A DNA stretch of 64,000 nucleotides from Urechis unicinctus. Its lineage: Eukaryota > Annelida > Polychaeta > Xenopneusta > Urechidae. The notes beneath the pieces were generated by a model that saw only the letters and a program-made list of their open reading frames with translations, was not told where the DNA came from and searched no databases. This document shows, one piece after another, positions 1-13,100 of the stretch. The stretch is taken from contig CM067356.1 of the NCBI GenBank assembly GCA_034190875.2, positions 29,338,204-29,402,203 on the forward strand, written 5' to 3'. The position numbers were made by a program, and so were the translations under genes. Positions within the stretch are counted from its first letter, which is position 1, and every line of letters starts with the position of its first letter.

Positions 1-1805
1 ATTTCCTCTTCATCACAATCTACAGAAGGCGAACACAATTCCTGATCACATCCATGCAGATAGCTTATTGACTTAATGGCGATGACGATCACTGGTTGGT
101 GTATTTTCTGCAGTAATATATCTCATGATGATGTGATTCGATGTGTCTCTTCCTTATTGTCTTCATTTCCCTTTCTACATAAAAGGTTTCGCTCTTGACA
201 GTGTTATTAAATTGCTCAAAGTTAAGACACAGAAGAAATATATTTATATCTTGGTGTATTGTATCTTTGAAGCTATGTGGATTTATATTTCATTGTTGGA
301 AATATTGCAGCCTACTGATATCAATGTAAACTAAACATCCTCTGATGGCGTTATTCTTCCAGAAAAGAAAAGGTTCAATTTGATATTCTGTGTCCACCTA
401 TGCTAAATAGCTGAATGAATATGTGTCAAACAAGAAGCTGACAGAATTTTTAAATCATTGAAATGATTAAATTAGTTGAAGTGCATGCTGTCAAATTTAG
501 AAATGAATTAAGGAAGATTAGTATTTTTAATCAAGATATTTACTTCATGTTTATGTTCTGAAACTAATTCATAAACTTATTCAAGAAGGGTGGTTGATGT
601 ACTATTGTGCTTTCTATTATTATGTAGTAAAATGCTATAGAGCCTTGTGTTGGTTGGAACCTGGAGCATATTCATGGTGCTACATGTACACAATCATTTT
701 CTGTTTTGCTATGCAAATGTTTTTTTTTTCTCACAGACTGTGTGAACTGAATTGGCTGGCCCCACTTATTTATAATGTGTTTGAGTAGTCTTTGTGTACT
801 TGCTGTTGTCTGTATTTGCCCCTCATATCAATGTCCCTTGGTGTTTCAGCTGTGTATTGTTTTATTGGTTTTAAGGTTTAATTGTGAGGAAATGTGGTAC
901 ACTTTTATTTAGATTGATCAATTTTGTTTTTAGAGTGGCAATTTCAATGTGTTTTAACAACAGCGGTTGTTGTATATCATTTTTTCAGCATTCAGGGGTA
1001 GATGTAGAGGTGATGTATATCGATGGCCTTTGGAGCTTGCATTAATCGGAAAGATAATTCATTGATTATGTGTAATGGAGTGTGTATGTGTTTCACCCTT
1101 AGCTACCTGCTTTCCATCTTATTTAGATATTGTCGCGTGCCTTATCTAATGTATGTGTGGTTTGTTGAGTTTCTTCTCAAATAAATTTGTTACAAATGTT
1201 GCTGTGTCCTTAATCTTGTTGACGGGCAAAATTGTGTCTGGATCTTGATAGTGTATGCAGGCTGCCGTTGGTCATGTTGAAACGTGTATGCAGCCAGTCG
1301 ATATGTGAACTATTTAATCTCAAAGAGTGTCATTGTCATAATCAACATGACAAATCAGAAAATTTTGACGTTTTGACCATATTTCACTAATGGAAATGGG
1401 GAGAGATTCCCAGAAGCTAATGTCATACGGCGTTATGTTCTAAGACCAGGCCCAAGTAAGATATGCTGTAGACGTTTCATGACGCTGTCCTCGAAATCTG
1501 AGTCAGAAGTCAATTCCTCCATAATTAGCATAACAAATTAGTGTACACGCACATCGGTCAACTGTTAGTGGTGGTGTTAGCGGGTTACTTGGATGGTTAT
1601 TTGGTCCACTGGTTCGTTGCTAATTCCACGTTTCTCAGTTAATGTAGTCATTTCTAATCACGTTGAGACTAACATGTTAATAATCTTTACTACATGAGTT
1701 GTAAAAGGAGATCACTCCAATTTTTTATGTAAGCATTCGCTACGGGAGCTCGATTTTGCTTAAGCCGTTATGTTATCGCTCATTTTCGGTTTTTTCTTCT
1801 GGTAG
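1..1805. other. No coding exon recognised; possible 3'UTR of an upstream gene
   Basis: I find no convincing exon in this stretch. The first 1.2 kb is T-rich on the + strand with only short unsupported ORFs, and an AATAAA lies at 1180–1185 followed by a GT/T-rich stretch. This is what the 3' untranslated end of a + strand gene would look like, but no coding end is visible. The remaining 600 bases show nothing. Upstream non-coding or coding exons of the SBNO gene could also lie here or to the left of the window. Confidence 0.3.
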
Positions 1806-1817
1806 GTCTTCAATGTG

Positions 1818-4023
1818 ATGGCACTGAACACCACAGTTCTATCTCCCCTCCAGGGACAATTACATGATGTCCTGGTGACGGAAGAACTAGGAAAGTTGGC
1901 CCGTGAAGGTGTGGAGGAAACCGTCAGGTGGGTCTCAAATTGAGTTAGACCTAGGCTACAGTACTCACGTCAGTAGGCCTCTTACTCTTAGCTCCAGTCG
2001 TAACGTAACATGAATTTATACCGTTACGATACGACGGTTTTCGCGCTTCATTAAAGCACACGTTTTGGTCTTCACGGTTTTGGGTGCTCCATTATGCATC
2101 CTAAAAATAACATATATCAAGAGCCTGTACAATAAACAATCTTCACGGTCCAAAATACTTATACCAACTCGACGCTATTCTTCAAGAAATGCCATTGATA
2201 CATCATTTCCGTAAAGTCAAGATACCATGATTGCCATTTTGAAAAAATATTGTCTCGCGTGATTTACCGCCGCCTCATTTGAATTGCCTAAGCATCCCGG
2301 GGGGGCACTTGGCCCTAACTCGGATAGGGGTGTGCCGCGGGACCTCGAAAACCCGTACCTGTTGTACAAGTTGAGAATGGCAAAAAGTATACCCTGTCGT
2401 ATAAGGTATTATGCGAATATATAAACCGTCGTACAAGACGAGAGGCCGAAAAAACATACCCAGTCGCGCGGCACATGTATACTACCTCTATACACTTAAG
2501 TGCCCTCCCCGGGTGGTCTTGAACTTGAAAACAAACATGTTGCTGTGTTTCAGACTTTTTACCGCTTCCCAAATTAATCAATCTATAATTATAAATAATT
2601 ACCATGAATGAAATCCCCCGCCGAAAAGGGATAAAATTGTCCGTAAAACATCATTGCATTCTATAACTCATCACTTGGGTATGTTTGGTGTTTGGTAGTT
2701 GTCTGAATCAATCTCAATTATTTTTCATTGCGTCGTTTTCTGAGAAAGTAAGACGTCTACTCAGACGTCTTGTAGGGCTATAGGCCTCTATGCCTGCAGT
2801 AGAGGCCTTCCTCATGCCAAGCCAAATGTGGTGGACTGGTCAATCATGAAAATATTTCTTCAACCTACTTTTTATCTATTTGAAATAGCCATACGGATGT
2901 CATTTTGTTAGATTCAATTGTTGATTACCTTGTTCGCTGAAGTTGTAGGAAAGCTGTAATACATGGCACTTGTAAATATCCGTGGAAAACAAATTAAAAG
3001 CGGAATATCGTCCACAAATGTGTCAGCTCAAGTCCGTGTGAAAACGAAGCAATTTCGTCATAACGTACTTTGTTATTCGAGACACCAATGGCGATAAAAG
3101 GATCAGCGTTAATGTGTGCGATATGTTTTTTATTCATTTGAGCATTTATTGAAGATTGATGATGATCTGGTTTTTTCAGTGAGCACCGTTAGATGTTTAA
3201 GAATAATCAGATATGGTTCATCTTTGTATTTGCTTTACTATGAAAGGCAGTGAGATCAATCTTTGGTTGTCAACAACATTTTGACTGGGCCAAACACTGG
3301 ACCTAATTAACATACTTTTTGATTAACATACTTATTTTGCGCTGATTTTGCTCTTATATTGTGCTAACTTGGGGTAAGGACCAGATTACTCAATGGTATG
3401 AAGATCATTGAACTAGAGACTATGCTATAGGTTGAGCTTACTGCTGTGTTCCGTCTGCACTCTTCTATTTGCATTGGTCAAAAATATTGTGCTTCCATCC
3501 TTTATGCTCAGATTTCAACCACAATGCCCTTATTTTTAACCCTCCCCTTTTGAAAAGAGAATTGAAATCTCTTGATCACTTGATGGATCCATAAATGTTA
3601 AAAAGTATTATAGATTATTTCCTTCAATGAAAAACTTGGTAATAGGCACATCACCAAAATGTCATATGTTCATGCTGTGTTAAAATAAACCTGGCTTGAA
3701 TACAAACTATAGTCATTTGAATTGTGGAATTGACTGATCCAAATCAATGATAATTTTGTTCATGTTGAATGAATTTTTGTGGAATGTTGTGGTTTTGCAG
3801 TGATGAGGTGTTTGCCAGCTATGGTTACAGAGAAGTGGTTGCTGGTTGCCGACCTCACCCAGGTGATATCGTGGAAGCTGGGTCACTCGCTGTGAGTCAA
3901 AAGTTTAGGAATACATCTGTGTGCTTTCTATAATTTGAGGGATGATATGCCAAATTATGCTTATTTATTACTCTTTTAGTGCTGTGAAGTTACACTTGTG
4001 ACTTTCTGCCAATTTGTGCCATG

Positions 4024-4106
<83 letters not shown>

Positions 4107-7100
4107 GATATTCTGCCCTGTTGACTTGGGACATTCTTCTCTTTCTGCATTATTTCAACGTATTCTGTTTTCTGCTCTTAAATATCTCTGCTGTAATATT
4201 CTGTGATGCTGATATGACATTCTCTGCCTTTTGCCCCCCCACAGGCTCTCTCTCTTCCAAAGGCAACATATCCACTGTCTGAGTCAATACCCACAGCTAC
4301 AGTGACCGAAGGCAAACTGAGCAGTCTACAACTGGAAGGGGTCATACATGCAGTAAATTCACCTCCTCCATATTCTAGTCACTGAGTTACCTGCATTTAA
4401 ATTAAATCAAAGGTAGTCTCAATGATAATCTGTTTGATTGAGTTTACGTTAGTACCTATCATATGTTTATGGACTCGTGTTTGTGAATTTGTCTCAGTGT
4501 CAGAGACATCGCCTGATTCTACCAACTGGTAACCGTGCCGGTTTCTTTATCGGTGATGCTGCTGGAGTTGGTAAAGGTCGACAGGTAGTTAGATACCAAT
4601 TTTTCGCATCCCGAACCTTTAGAACATGTTTTAAAGTTGACAGCTATTCATTTAGCGAGTGTTGGTTGCAGATATCTGGGATAATTTTGGATAACTATGT
4701 CAGAGGTAGGACGAAGCACATGTGGTTCAGCGTCTCCACCGATCTCGTGGTCGATGCCAAGAGGTCAGTTTTTTTGATTCCTTCTTAGACCCAATGAAAA
4801 TGTTGGCTTTGCTTATGTGTTAATTTGGTAATGATGATTGTTTCAATTTAAAACTGCCAAAGAGGTTTTATATAAAAATGAATCCTTGTTAACGTTCTTT
4901 GCTTGTAGTTTGTAGTATAGCACTTACTGGTCCTATGTATGTTTTGTTGCAGGGACCTCAATGACATTGGTTGTTTCATGAAAGTGATAGATGGTTGTCA
5001 ACAGCTGGATAAAGAAACAAGGTATTTGTCGTTGTCTCCCAATTTAGCCTCAATGAATTTGTAGTGGTAACTCTATGTACTTGAGGGTCTTGGTACCTAG
5101 TCATGAAATGAAACACTTGGTTTAAATGTCACTTTAAGCTGGTGGTTATATTGTGACTGTGAAGGTTGTGGATGATTATGACGCTTGGTGAGGGCCTCTT
5201 AGCCCATAAGAGTGATCACACCAAGTTGTGAACTTCATACTATGTTGGCATATGGGTCTTAAAGAGGTTATCATCATCATCATCATCATGTTCAAATATT
5301 GATAAATATCATACCTGATGACGGAAAATAATAAGTCTGTGTTTTTTATAGGGTGTTGGGACTGCCAGCCGACTTCAAAGAGGGTGTTGTGTTCAGCACT
5401 TACGCTACTCTGGTGTCATCTGTCCAGAAAGGCAGTGCGTTTTACAATTTACATGACTTGATTCTTATGTAAAGATACAAATCATCAATTGTTTGTTACT
5501 GAAGTTTAATATGCATATATCTATGTATTTATTCTTTAATTGTTTCTGCTGGATTAAGCTGTTACCAAGTTGTGACTGTTGTCAGAGTTGATTTTATCTC
5601 TCTGTGTATTTTCTTCACACGATTCAGGTTCATTAAGTGCGGGAAAACAGAGCCGGTTACAGCAACTGATAGATTGGTGTGGAGGGCCAGAGTTTGAGGG
5701 TTGCCTTGTGTTTGATGAATGTCACAAAGCTAAAAACTTTATCCCTGTGAGTCCAATAAACTAAGCTCATCTTCTGCATCTTTAACATATCATGGAATGC
5801 CTGTTTAAACCCTATAAAGAAGTTCCCTGTCTATTGCATTAATCAAAGGGCAGTTCTTTTACAAATGATGGTGTCCCTTTCACCATCCTGACTTGACTGA
5901 GTATGTTTGTAGGGCAAGGAGCAGGCTAGCACCAAGGTTGCCCTTGCGGTGACTAACCTTCAGAGGATGCTACCTAAAGCACGTGTGCTCTATTGCAGTG
6001 CTACTGGGGTCTCAGATGTCAAGAACATGGCAAGATATCTCGTTCATTATCAGGAATTTTATAAAAAAAAAATTAAACTGGTCTGTGGCAAGATGGTCAT
6101 TAGGACCAAAGCTGTTGAGTAAAGTTCAATAAAATATATATGATAGTCATCTTTAGAATGAATCTTGTTGTATGAGCCATGTCATAAAGAAGGCTTTCAA
6201 GAATGTAGCAGTGCTTCTTCTTTTTCACTTATGATTGCCTTTTGATTGTTGTGTATGTCTGATTATGACTGCTACACAGAATAGAAAAGCTATATTTAGA
6301 GTTTCATGCTCTGATCATGTTTATGTTACATCTGTGATGTACATGGTAGCCAATGTAAGTTGTTCTTATAACATCAGGCATTCATGGAGAGACTGGGCCT
6401 GTGGGGAGAAGGAGCCACCTTCAGGACATTTGAGCAATTTATAGAGACTGTTCAACGGAAGGGGCTTGGTGAGTTACATGTTTTATCTACCAATTAGTTA
6501 AATTACTATACAAAAGCCAGATTTAGACAATATTTGTCATGTTCAGTACTTATCTGTTTCAATATATTGGCATGGAAGCATCTCTTTGATATATATTTTA
6601 AGTACTTAAATTGTTTAAGACAACCACTGAGTCAGTTGATACCAGCTCTTGCTGCAGATTTAGCCCCAAACTGATTGTCTTCAATACTAGTTACAGGTGT
6701 GACTAAGCTGATTGGATTTGTTACCTGTTACAGGTGTGGCTGAGATGCTTGCTATGGAGATGAAGAGTTCAGGGATGTATGTCTGTCGCAGTTTAAGTTT
6801 CAAAGAAGCTGAGGTAAGAAACAACATCTTTTGCAATGATACCAGTACTCAAGTCATATAAAGATAGAGATGCTGAAAGTCTGCTTTGGAAACATTCACC
6901 AAGTTGCTATATTTTAGAATACATTGATTTAGTAATAAGTGTTAATAACATTAAATTATTTTTTATGTATGCCCAACCAATATTATAACAATCACTAGCT
7001 GAATATGTCAATACTCCACTCTGTTCATCTCTTCTATATCAATCACAACAATAGGACACTAACTAACTATTTGCTCCCCTTTATTATTGCTCTTTCAGTT

Positions 7101-10100
7101 CATGACTGTTGAGATAGAACTCACGAAAGAACAGAAGAAAATGTACAACATGGCTGCTCATGTCTGGTAGATTCAGTTCCAATTTATAATATTCAAGTGG
7201 TAGAAAAGTCTGCTTTGGAATTATCTCAGTGATTATATTGACCGCGTTACCCCATACAGGGGCGAGTTGAAGCGGTCCTTGTCAGCTGCTATAGATCGCA
7301 CTAATTGCAACAACCCTCGCATGTGGGCTGCATTTTGGGGAGCTCACCAGCGATTCTTCCGTCAGATGTGGTCAGTGCTATTTTTTCTCTAGATAGGCAT
7401 GAGCTGTAATAACTACAATGGGGAATTTTCTGGGGCTAGTATTGTTGGTATGTCATACAATAGTGGCATGTGCAGAATAGCTATTCACACCACCAAGGCC
7501 TTTCATAGTTCTAATTTGTCATATACACCGTAACTGGGATGTTGAAGGTTTAACATCCCTGTGTTATCACATTATATTTTTTTTATGCCTGCACATTTGA
7601 TTGTTAATCTATGAACTGCTTGCATATCACTGCTACTGGTGTGCTGTGAAATGCTAAGACGAATTGCATTATCTGGGGAGTGGAGGTTGCTCTTGAAATA
7701 ATAGATGTTTCAATAACCATGTTAAATGAACCTGTGAATGGGGATAAAGAAAAATTAAAAGAGTTTTCAATGCTTTTTGTTTACCAATTGTGGGTAGTTA
7801 GTGGGATATATGTTTCGAAGTCACGATTTCATAATTATATTAGGGTATAAAAGCCATAAAAGCTGTTGTGATGGTGACAAGGAATTCTGCAAAGCTGTAA
7901 ACACTGGCGACTTTGAATCTCTGGCTTTGTTTTATTTGGATAATAAGATTGTGTTTATATTGATTTTATTTCCGTCAGTTTGGGAATCAAAGTAGGAGCT
8001 ATTGTGAGGCAGGCCAAGGAAGCACTGGAGGCAGGTTACTGTGTGGTGATAGGACTACAGACGACCGGCGAGTCGAGTATGGAAAGTGAGCTGCAGAAGA
8101 GCACCACCCCTCTCACATCATGGGTGTCACTCTGTAGGGAAATACTGGCTCGGTTCATACAGCATCAGTTTCCCACCGCCATAGACAGACAGGTGATAGT
8201 TCAGTACTTATCATGCAGAGATGTCTAGTTTCAGTCACAAATGATGATCAGGTGCAGTTGGTTAGGTTGCAATTTGTGCAGGGATGATTGTGATAATGAT
8301 TGAAATTGGATGATTGTGGATGTTTATCATAGGTGCTCATGCTTTTCTGATCTATAATGGTAGTGTTGTGTGTTCATGGTGAATTGTGTGTTACCAGTCT
8401 GGTAGCTCTGGACCAGCTGAAGATGACTGGAGTGTCACGGCCAAACAGATGTTAATTGGCTTCGCTCAGCAAATCAAACTTCCTGACAGGTAACTATGGC
8501 TTCTTGTACATTAGTTACTTCTTGCTACCTCTTGTAGTCACAGTGTCTTAAAATGTGCTGCCATAGTTACTGCTTTCATCAAATCACCTCATAAGTTCTG
8601 CTTTTGTCTGTGCATCTCTTTAGTCAGGCTAAAGTATGCTTTTAAACATTAAATGTGCATTTTCTTATTAAGCTAGTTAGCAACCCCAAATAAAACGTCT
8701 TAGCATTCTTAAAATTGTCTATGCGTGACCTTAGCCATTGAGTTATTATTGGATATCTCATGCACCATTTAAACCCAATGTTGTGTCATTATTTAATCTG
8801 GTCATAACTTGTTTATAAAAATCATATCAAAAGTAGCAGAGATTCAAGGTCTATTTGCCTTTTGTTCGATGCCTGGAGTGATGAAAACAGCTAATGCACC
8901 ATGATAAGTGAATCCACATTGTGCTTGATCAGGAACTTTTATGAAAGATTCAATTTTATGTCTATCAGCTAATGAGGGACATGGTGCACAACTCTAGTTA
9001 TTTTACCTTCATTAAATCGCCCCCCACCTTTGTGCCCTTGTGACTGCAGCCCGCTTGATGAGCTGATAGATCAGTTAGGAGGTCCCTCGCAGGTGGCTGA
9101 GATGACGGGGAGACGGGGTCGCATGGTACGCTCCAGCCCCACTGACTCCCCACATTACCAGATGCGCGATTCCGATGCCAGTGGGGGCCTTGAGAACCTT
9201 AATGTCCGCGAGGTAGGCATCACAAGCAACAACATTAATAGCTAAATCTATGTATAGCAATTCATCTGTTAGCTACCTCCCATTCATACATTGTCTTTAT
9301 GATGAGGGATCGTAGATAATTTAATCTGTGTTTCATGTTAATTGAATTTGTCGTGTTTAAAGTGATTCAATCTTGGTTACAGAGAAATGAGTTTATGTCT
9401 GGGAACAAGCTGGTTGCTATCATCTCCGATGCGGCGTCTACTGGTATGCTTCTGTACTGTATTCCTAAACAAATACTGGGGACTGATGGGGAAGGTTCAG
9501 TAGCTCGTTGGTAACATATAGGGGATTTAGTTTGGGTAAGCCTTCTGTTGATGCTGGACAATAGCATCCAAATTGACTGTTCCATTTACCACCTTAAACA
9601 TACAGAACCTTGTTATTTTCAGGAATCTCACTTCATGCAGATGGCCGTGTCATCAACCAGCGTCGTCGAGTCCACATGACGATGGAGCTGGCGTGGAGCG
9701 CTGATAAAGCCGTGCAGCAACTGGGGAGGTCTCACCGATCAAACCAGACTTGTGGCCCCATCTACCGGCTGATGACCACCAGTCTGGGAGGGGAGCGCAG
9801 GTTCGCAGCCGCAGTGGCCAAACGACTACAAGCGCTAGGTGAGCATCATGGCCAGTTAAGTCTCTTGATAATCAGGATATTCTCATTTGGACAGCTCACT
9901 TAGATAAGGCTGATAAACTTGGCAAATCAAAATATTCAAGGATTTTATGGAGTTATTTGTGGCTGGTTATTGGACTCTTCTAGCTGATATTGAGACTTGT
10001 CAAGTTCCTTGTGTCTTGTCACTGTGACTTTTCAAGTTCCTTGTGTCTTGTCATTGTGACTTGTCGAGTTCATTGTGTCTTGTCACTGCAACTTGTTGAG

Positions 10101-13100
10101 TTTATTGAGTCTTCTTACTGTGACTTGTCATGTTCCTTGAGTCTTGTCACTGTGACTTGTCAAGTTCCTTATGACTTCCTTATGTAGCCTATCATTGTGT
10201 TTACATGGAGGGTTGTGTGTGACAGGTGCTCTGACTAAGGGTGATCGAAGAGCAGCCACTGGTGCTGACCTCACTGAGTTCAACTTTGACACACCCTATG
10301 GAAGATCTGCACTGAGGAGTATGTACACAGCCATATGTCAGGTAAGTTGCAATAGGTAACCAAAGGATAGAGTGTGCTAAATGTGTAATCAACATGTGAT
10401 GTTGCACAATGTCATGCTGTGACCTGTTTTCTGTGGATTTGATTTGGGGAGGGTTGTAATACCAAATTTGGTCGTACCCATTCATAAAATTCATTATCAT
10501 TATTTCAATCCATATTTGTGTTACAGAAGTCTGTGCCGGTAGGAATGTCAATGTCCAGCTTAGTGCCGCCAAAGCAAGAACTGAGCCAGTTTCTGGCCGA
10601 TATGATGGTAATGTCAATTAGTTTCCCTATAAACTTTAATCTTTAATATGTTTGTACACCTGTATATTGTGGTTATACTTCTGTATCTCTATATACATGT
10701 ATCTTTATTGTGGTTATACACTTATATAGTAGAAGTGGTTATACTTGGTATATTATATGTAGTTAAACACCTTTATCTTTGAATACCTGTATCTTGTGTT
10801 TATGCACCTATATCTCATTATGTCCTTGTGTATGGTTATACACATGTATCTTGTGGTTATACATCTATGCCGTTATACACCTGTATCTTAAGTGTGGTTA
10901 AATACCTGTGTACAGCTGTGCCTCTCCCAGATGGGTATCTTAGAGTCTGATGTACTCAATAATACCACCAAGGTGAAAGATGCTGATGCTAGAGATGTCG
11001 GCAAATTCCTTAATAGGATTCTGGGCCTGGCTGTCGACAAACAAAACCTGGTAAGAAGGCTACAAAAATGCTCACACAGAGATGATCTGCCACCCCAATG
11101 ACAGGTGGAATTTGTCTCTGTCTGGTTTGTTATCATTAAGTATGATGCACAAAGACTTAAATATCTGATATATTCTGGAAATATCTTACCAAGGTTACAC
11201 ATCTTGTAGACCATTATATCTTATTTGATTAAAGATGAATATTTGTGACAATAGTCTTGTTTAATATGTATGTGCTATAGAGGCTAGAGCCATTCAGCTT
11301 CCCTGTGGTATATCATGCTGGGTTATTTTCACAGATTTTCGAGTTCTTCATGAAATGTTTGGAATCTCAAATCAACATGGCTAGAAAGGAGGGCAGGTAA
11401 TCTTGCTTCTTTCTGCAGGTCTTAAATATTGCTTCTTTTAAATGGCACAATGGGTCATATTGACCAGCAATATTAGGGTTGAATTAATGAGATTATATTA
11501 TGTTTTTTTATCAGTAATTGCACCACCCTTGTGTCCCTTTATCAGCGTTAATATCTTTGTTGACTGACGCAGGTTCGCTGAGTGTCTGTTTTTCAAATGA
11601 TGATTACTAACCGTGTGTGTTAATGTGTGGCATTCAGGTACAGTGAGGGTCTCGTGGATGTGATGGCCTCCTCAATTGTCATGGTGGGGACTCCTCGTGA
11701 AGTGTTCTCCAGCAAAGCCAGCAGTAACCCCACCAGGTATATGAATAAACATTGGAGTTACCCCACCCCAAGTTTATAAATAAGCATTGCAGTTACCCAA
11801 CAAGTTGTATAAGTAACCCCACCAGGTTTATGAATGAACATTGTGGTAACCAATCATAAATATATTCTTTAACCTCCAATTTATCTTGGTTCCAGTCATG
11901 TGACAGTAAAGGTGGACAGAGGTATGAGTTGGGAGAAAGCCCTCCAGCGATTAGAGCATAACCCAGGGTCTGGTTGTGGTTTTTACCGCTCCAAAAGACC
12001 CATCTATGGGCACCATATATACCTACTCGCCACACTCAAGCAGGGATCCAAACATCTCTATAAGATAGCCAGGTGGGGGACATGGTCAAGTTTTGTTTAG
12101 TCCATGCATGTAGGTTTTATTTTCATTCCTTGATCAATAGTTTTAATTTTGATCATGTAGTTGGTTTATTGTTGGTGATGCTAGATATGGAATTGATTCC
12201 GTTTGATCATGCTGTTCTTGTTGTTGTTGAAATAATGTTGTGAAGACCTGCTGGTGTTTGGTGTAACCAGACCCAATACAGGTGTATCATACATGGAGGA
12301 AGATGTTGCAGACTTGCGCCAGAAATACACAGCGCTAGACACGGCAGATGCCGGTACTGTCTTCAACAAAGTTTCCCTTTCTTTGTCGTTCAATCTTTTC
12401 CTTGATGCTTTTATCCATCAGTGCTAGTAATTGACCACAAGATACATGTGTATAACCACAGAGAAAAACCACATGAGACAGGTATTCAAAGATAAAGGTG
12501 TATAACTACATATGAGATACCAAGTATAACTGATATAAATTGAAATATTTTATTGATAGCATAGTGGGTATCAGAATATTTCTTTTTCCCTTTTGCAGCA
12601 GCCTTGTTACAGCCATTTTTGAGTGAATAACTCTCTGATCAAAGTAAAGTACCACACAACATCGCTGCCAGAGGCTATCAATATTGCTTGACAACGTGGT
12701 TTTGAATGTGTTTGTTCAGAAGAGGGTTGGCGTACTCAACATGCTGGCAGTAAGGATTCTTGTATGCATGGGTCTCACTGCAGAGCACCCAAAGGATCCT
12801 GTACAGGTAAGCTCAACACCCGCACACCTGTTGTTATGGTAATCATCAGCAAAATTGATGTACCTGGCTTCAGATATGTTGATGGGATAGCTGAACCCAA
12901 ATCTGAACTTAATATTGATGGTGAATTCTTGTTGGTACGAATATTGTTTGCTGTAAAGGGCATTTTTTCCCCTCATTTTGGACATATAAGAGGGATCCTA
13001 GAACAAAGGGAATGATATATTTGTACAGAGCGGAAGTCACCCTTCCACAGATAATTACCCAGACTGATTTCATGTTTCCAGTTGGCTCTCGATGTTACTT

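Noticed and set aside
5747..5764. Continuation of the SBNO reading frame past 5746
   Set aside because: A GTGAGT donor at 5747 and the homologous continuation at 5913 show that the coding exon ends here.
10201..10617. 138-aa minus-strand ORF
   Set aside because: It is antisense to two well-supported SBNO exons and the intron between them.
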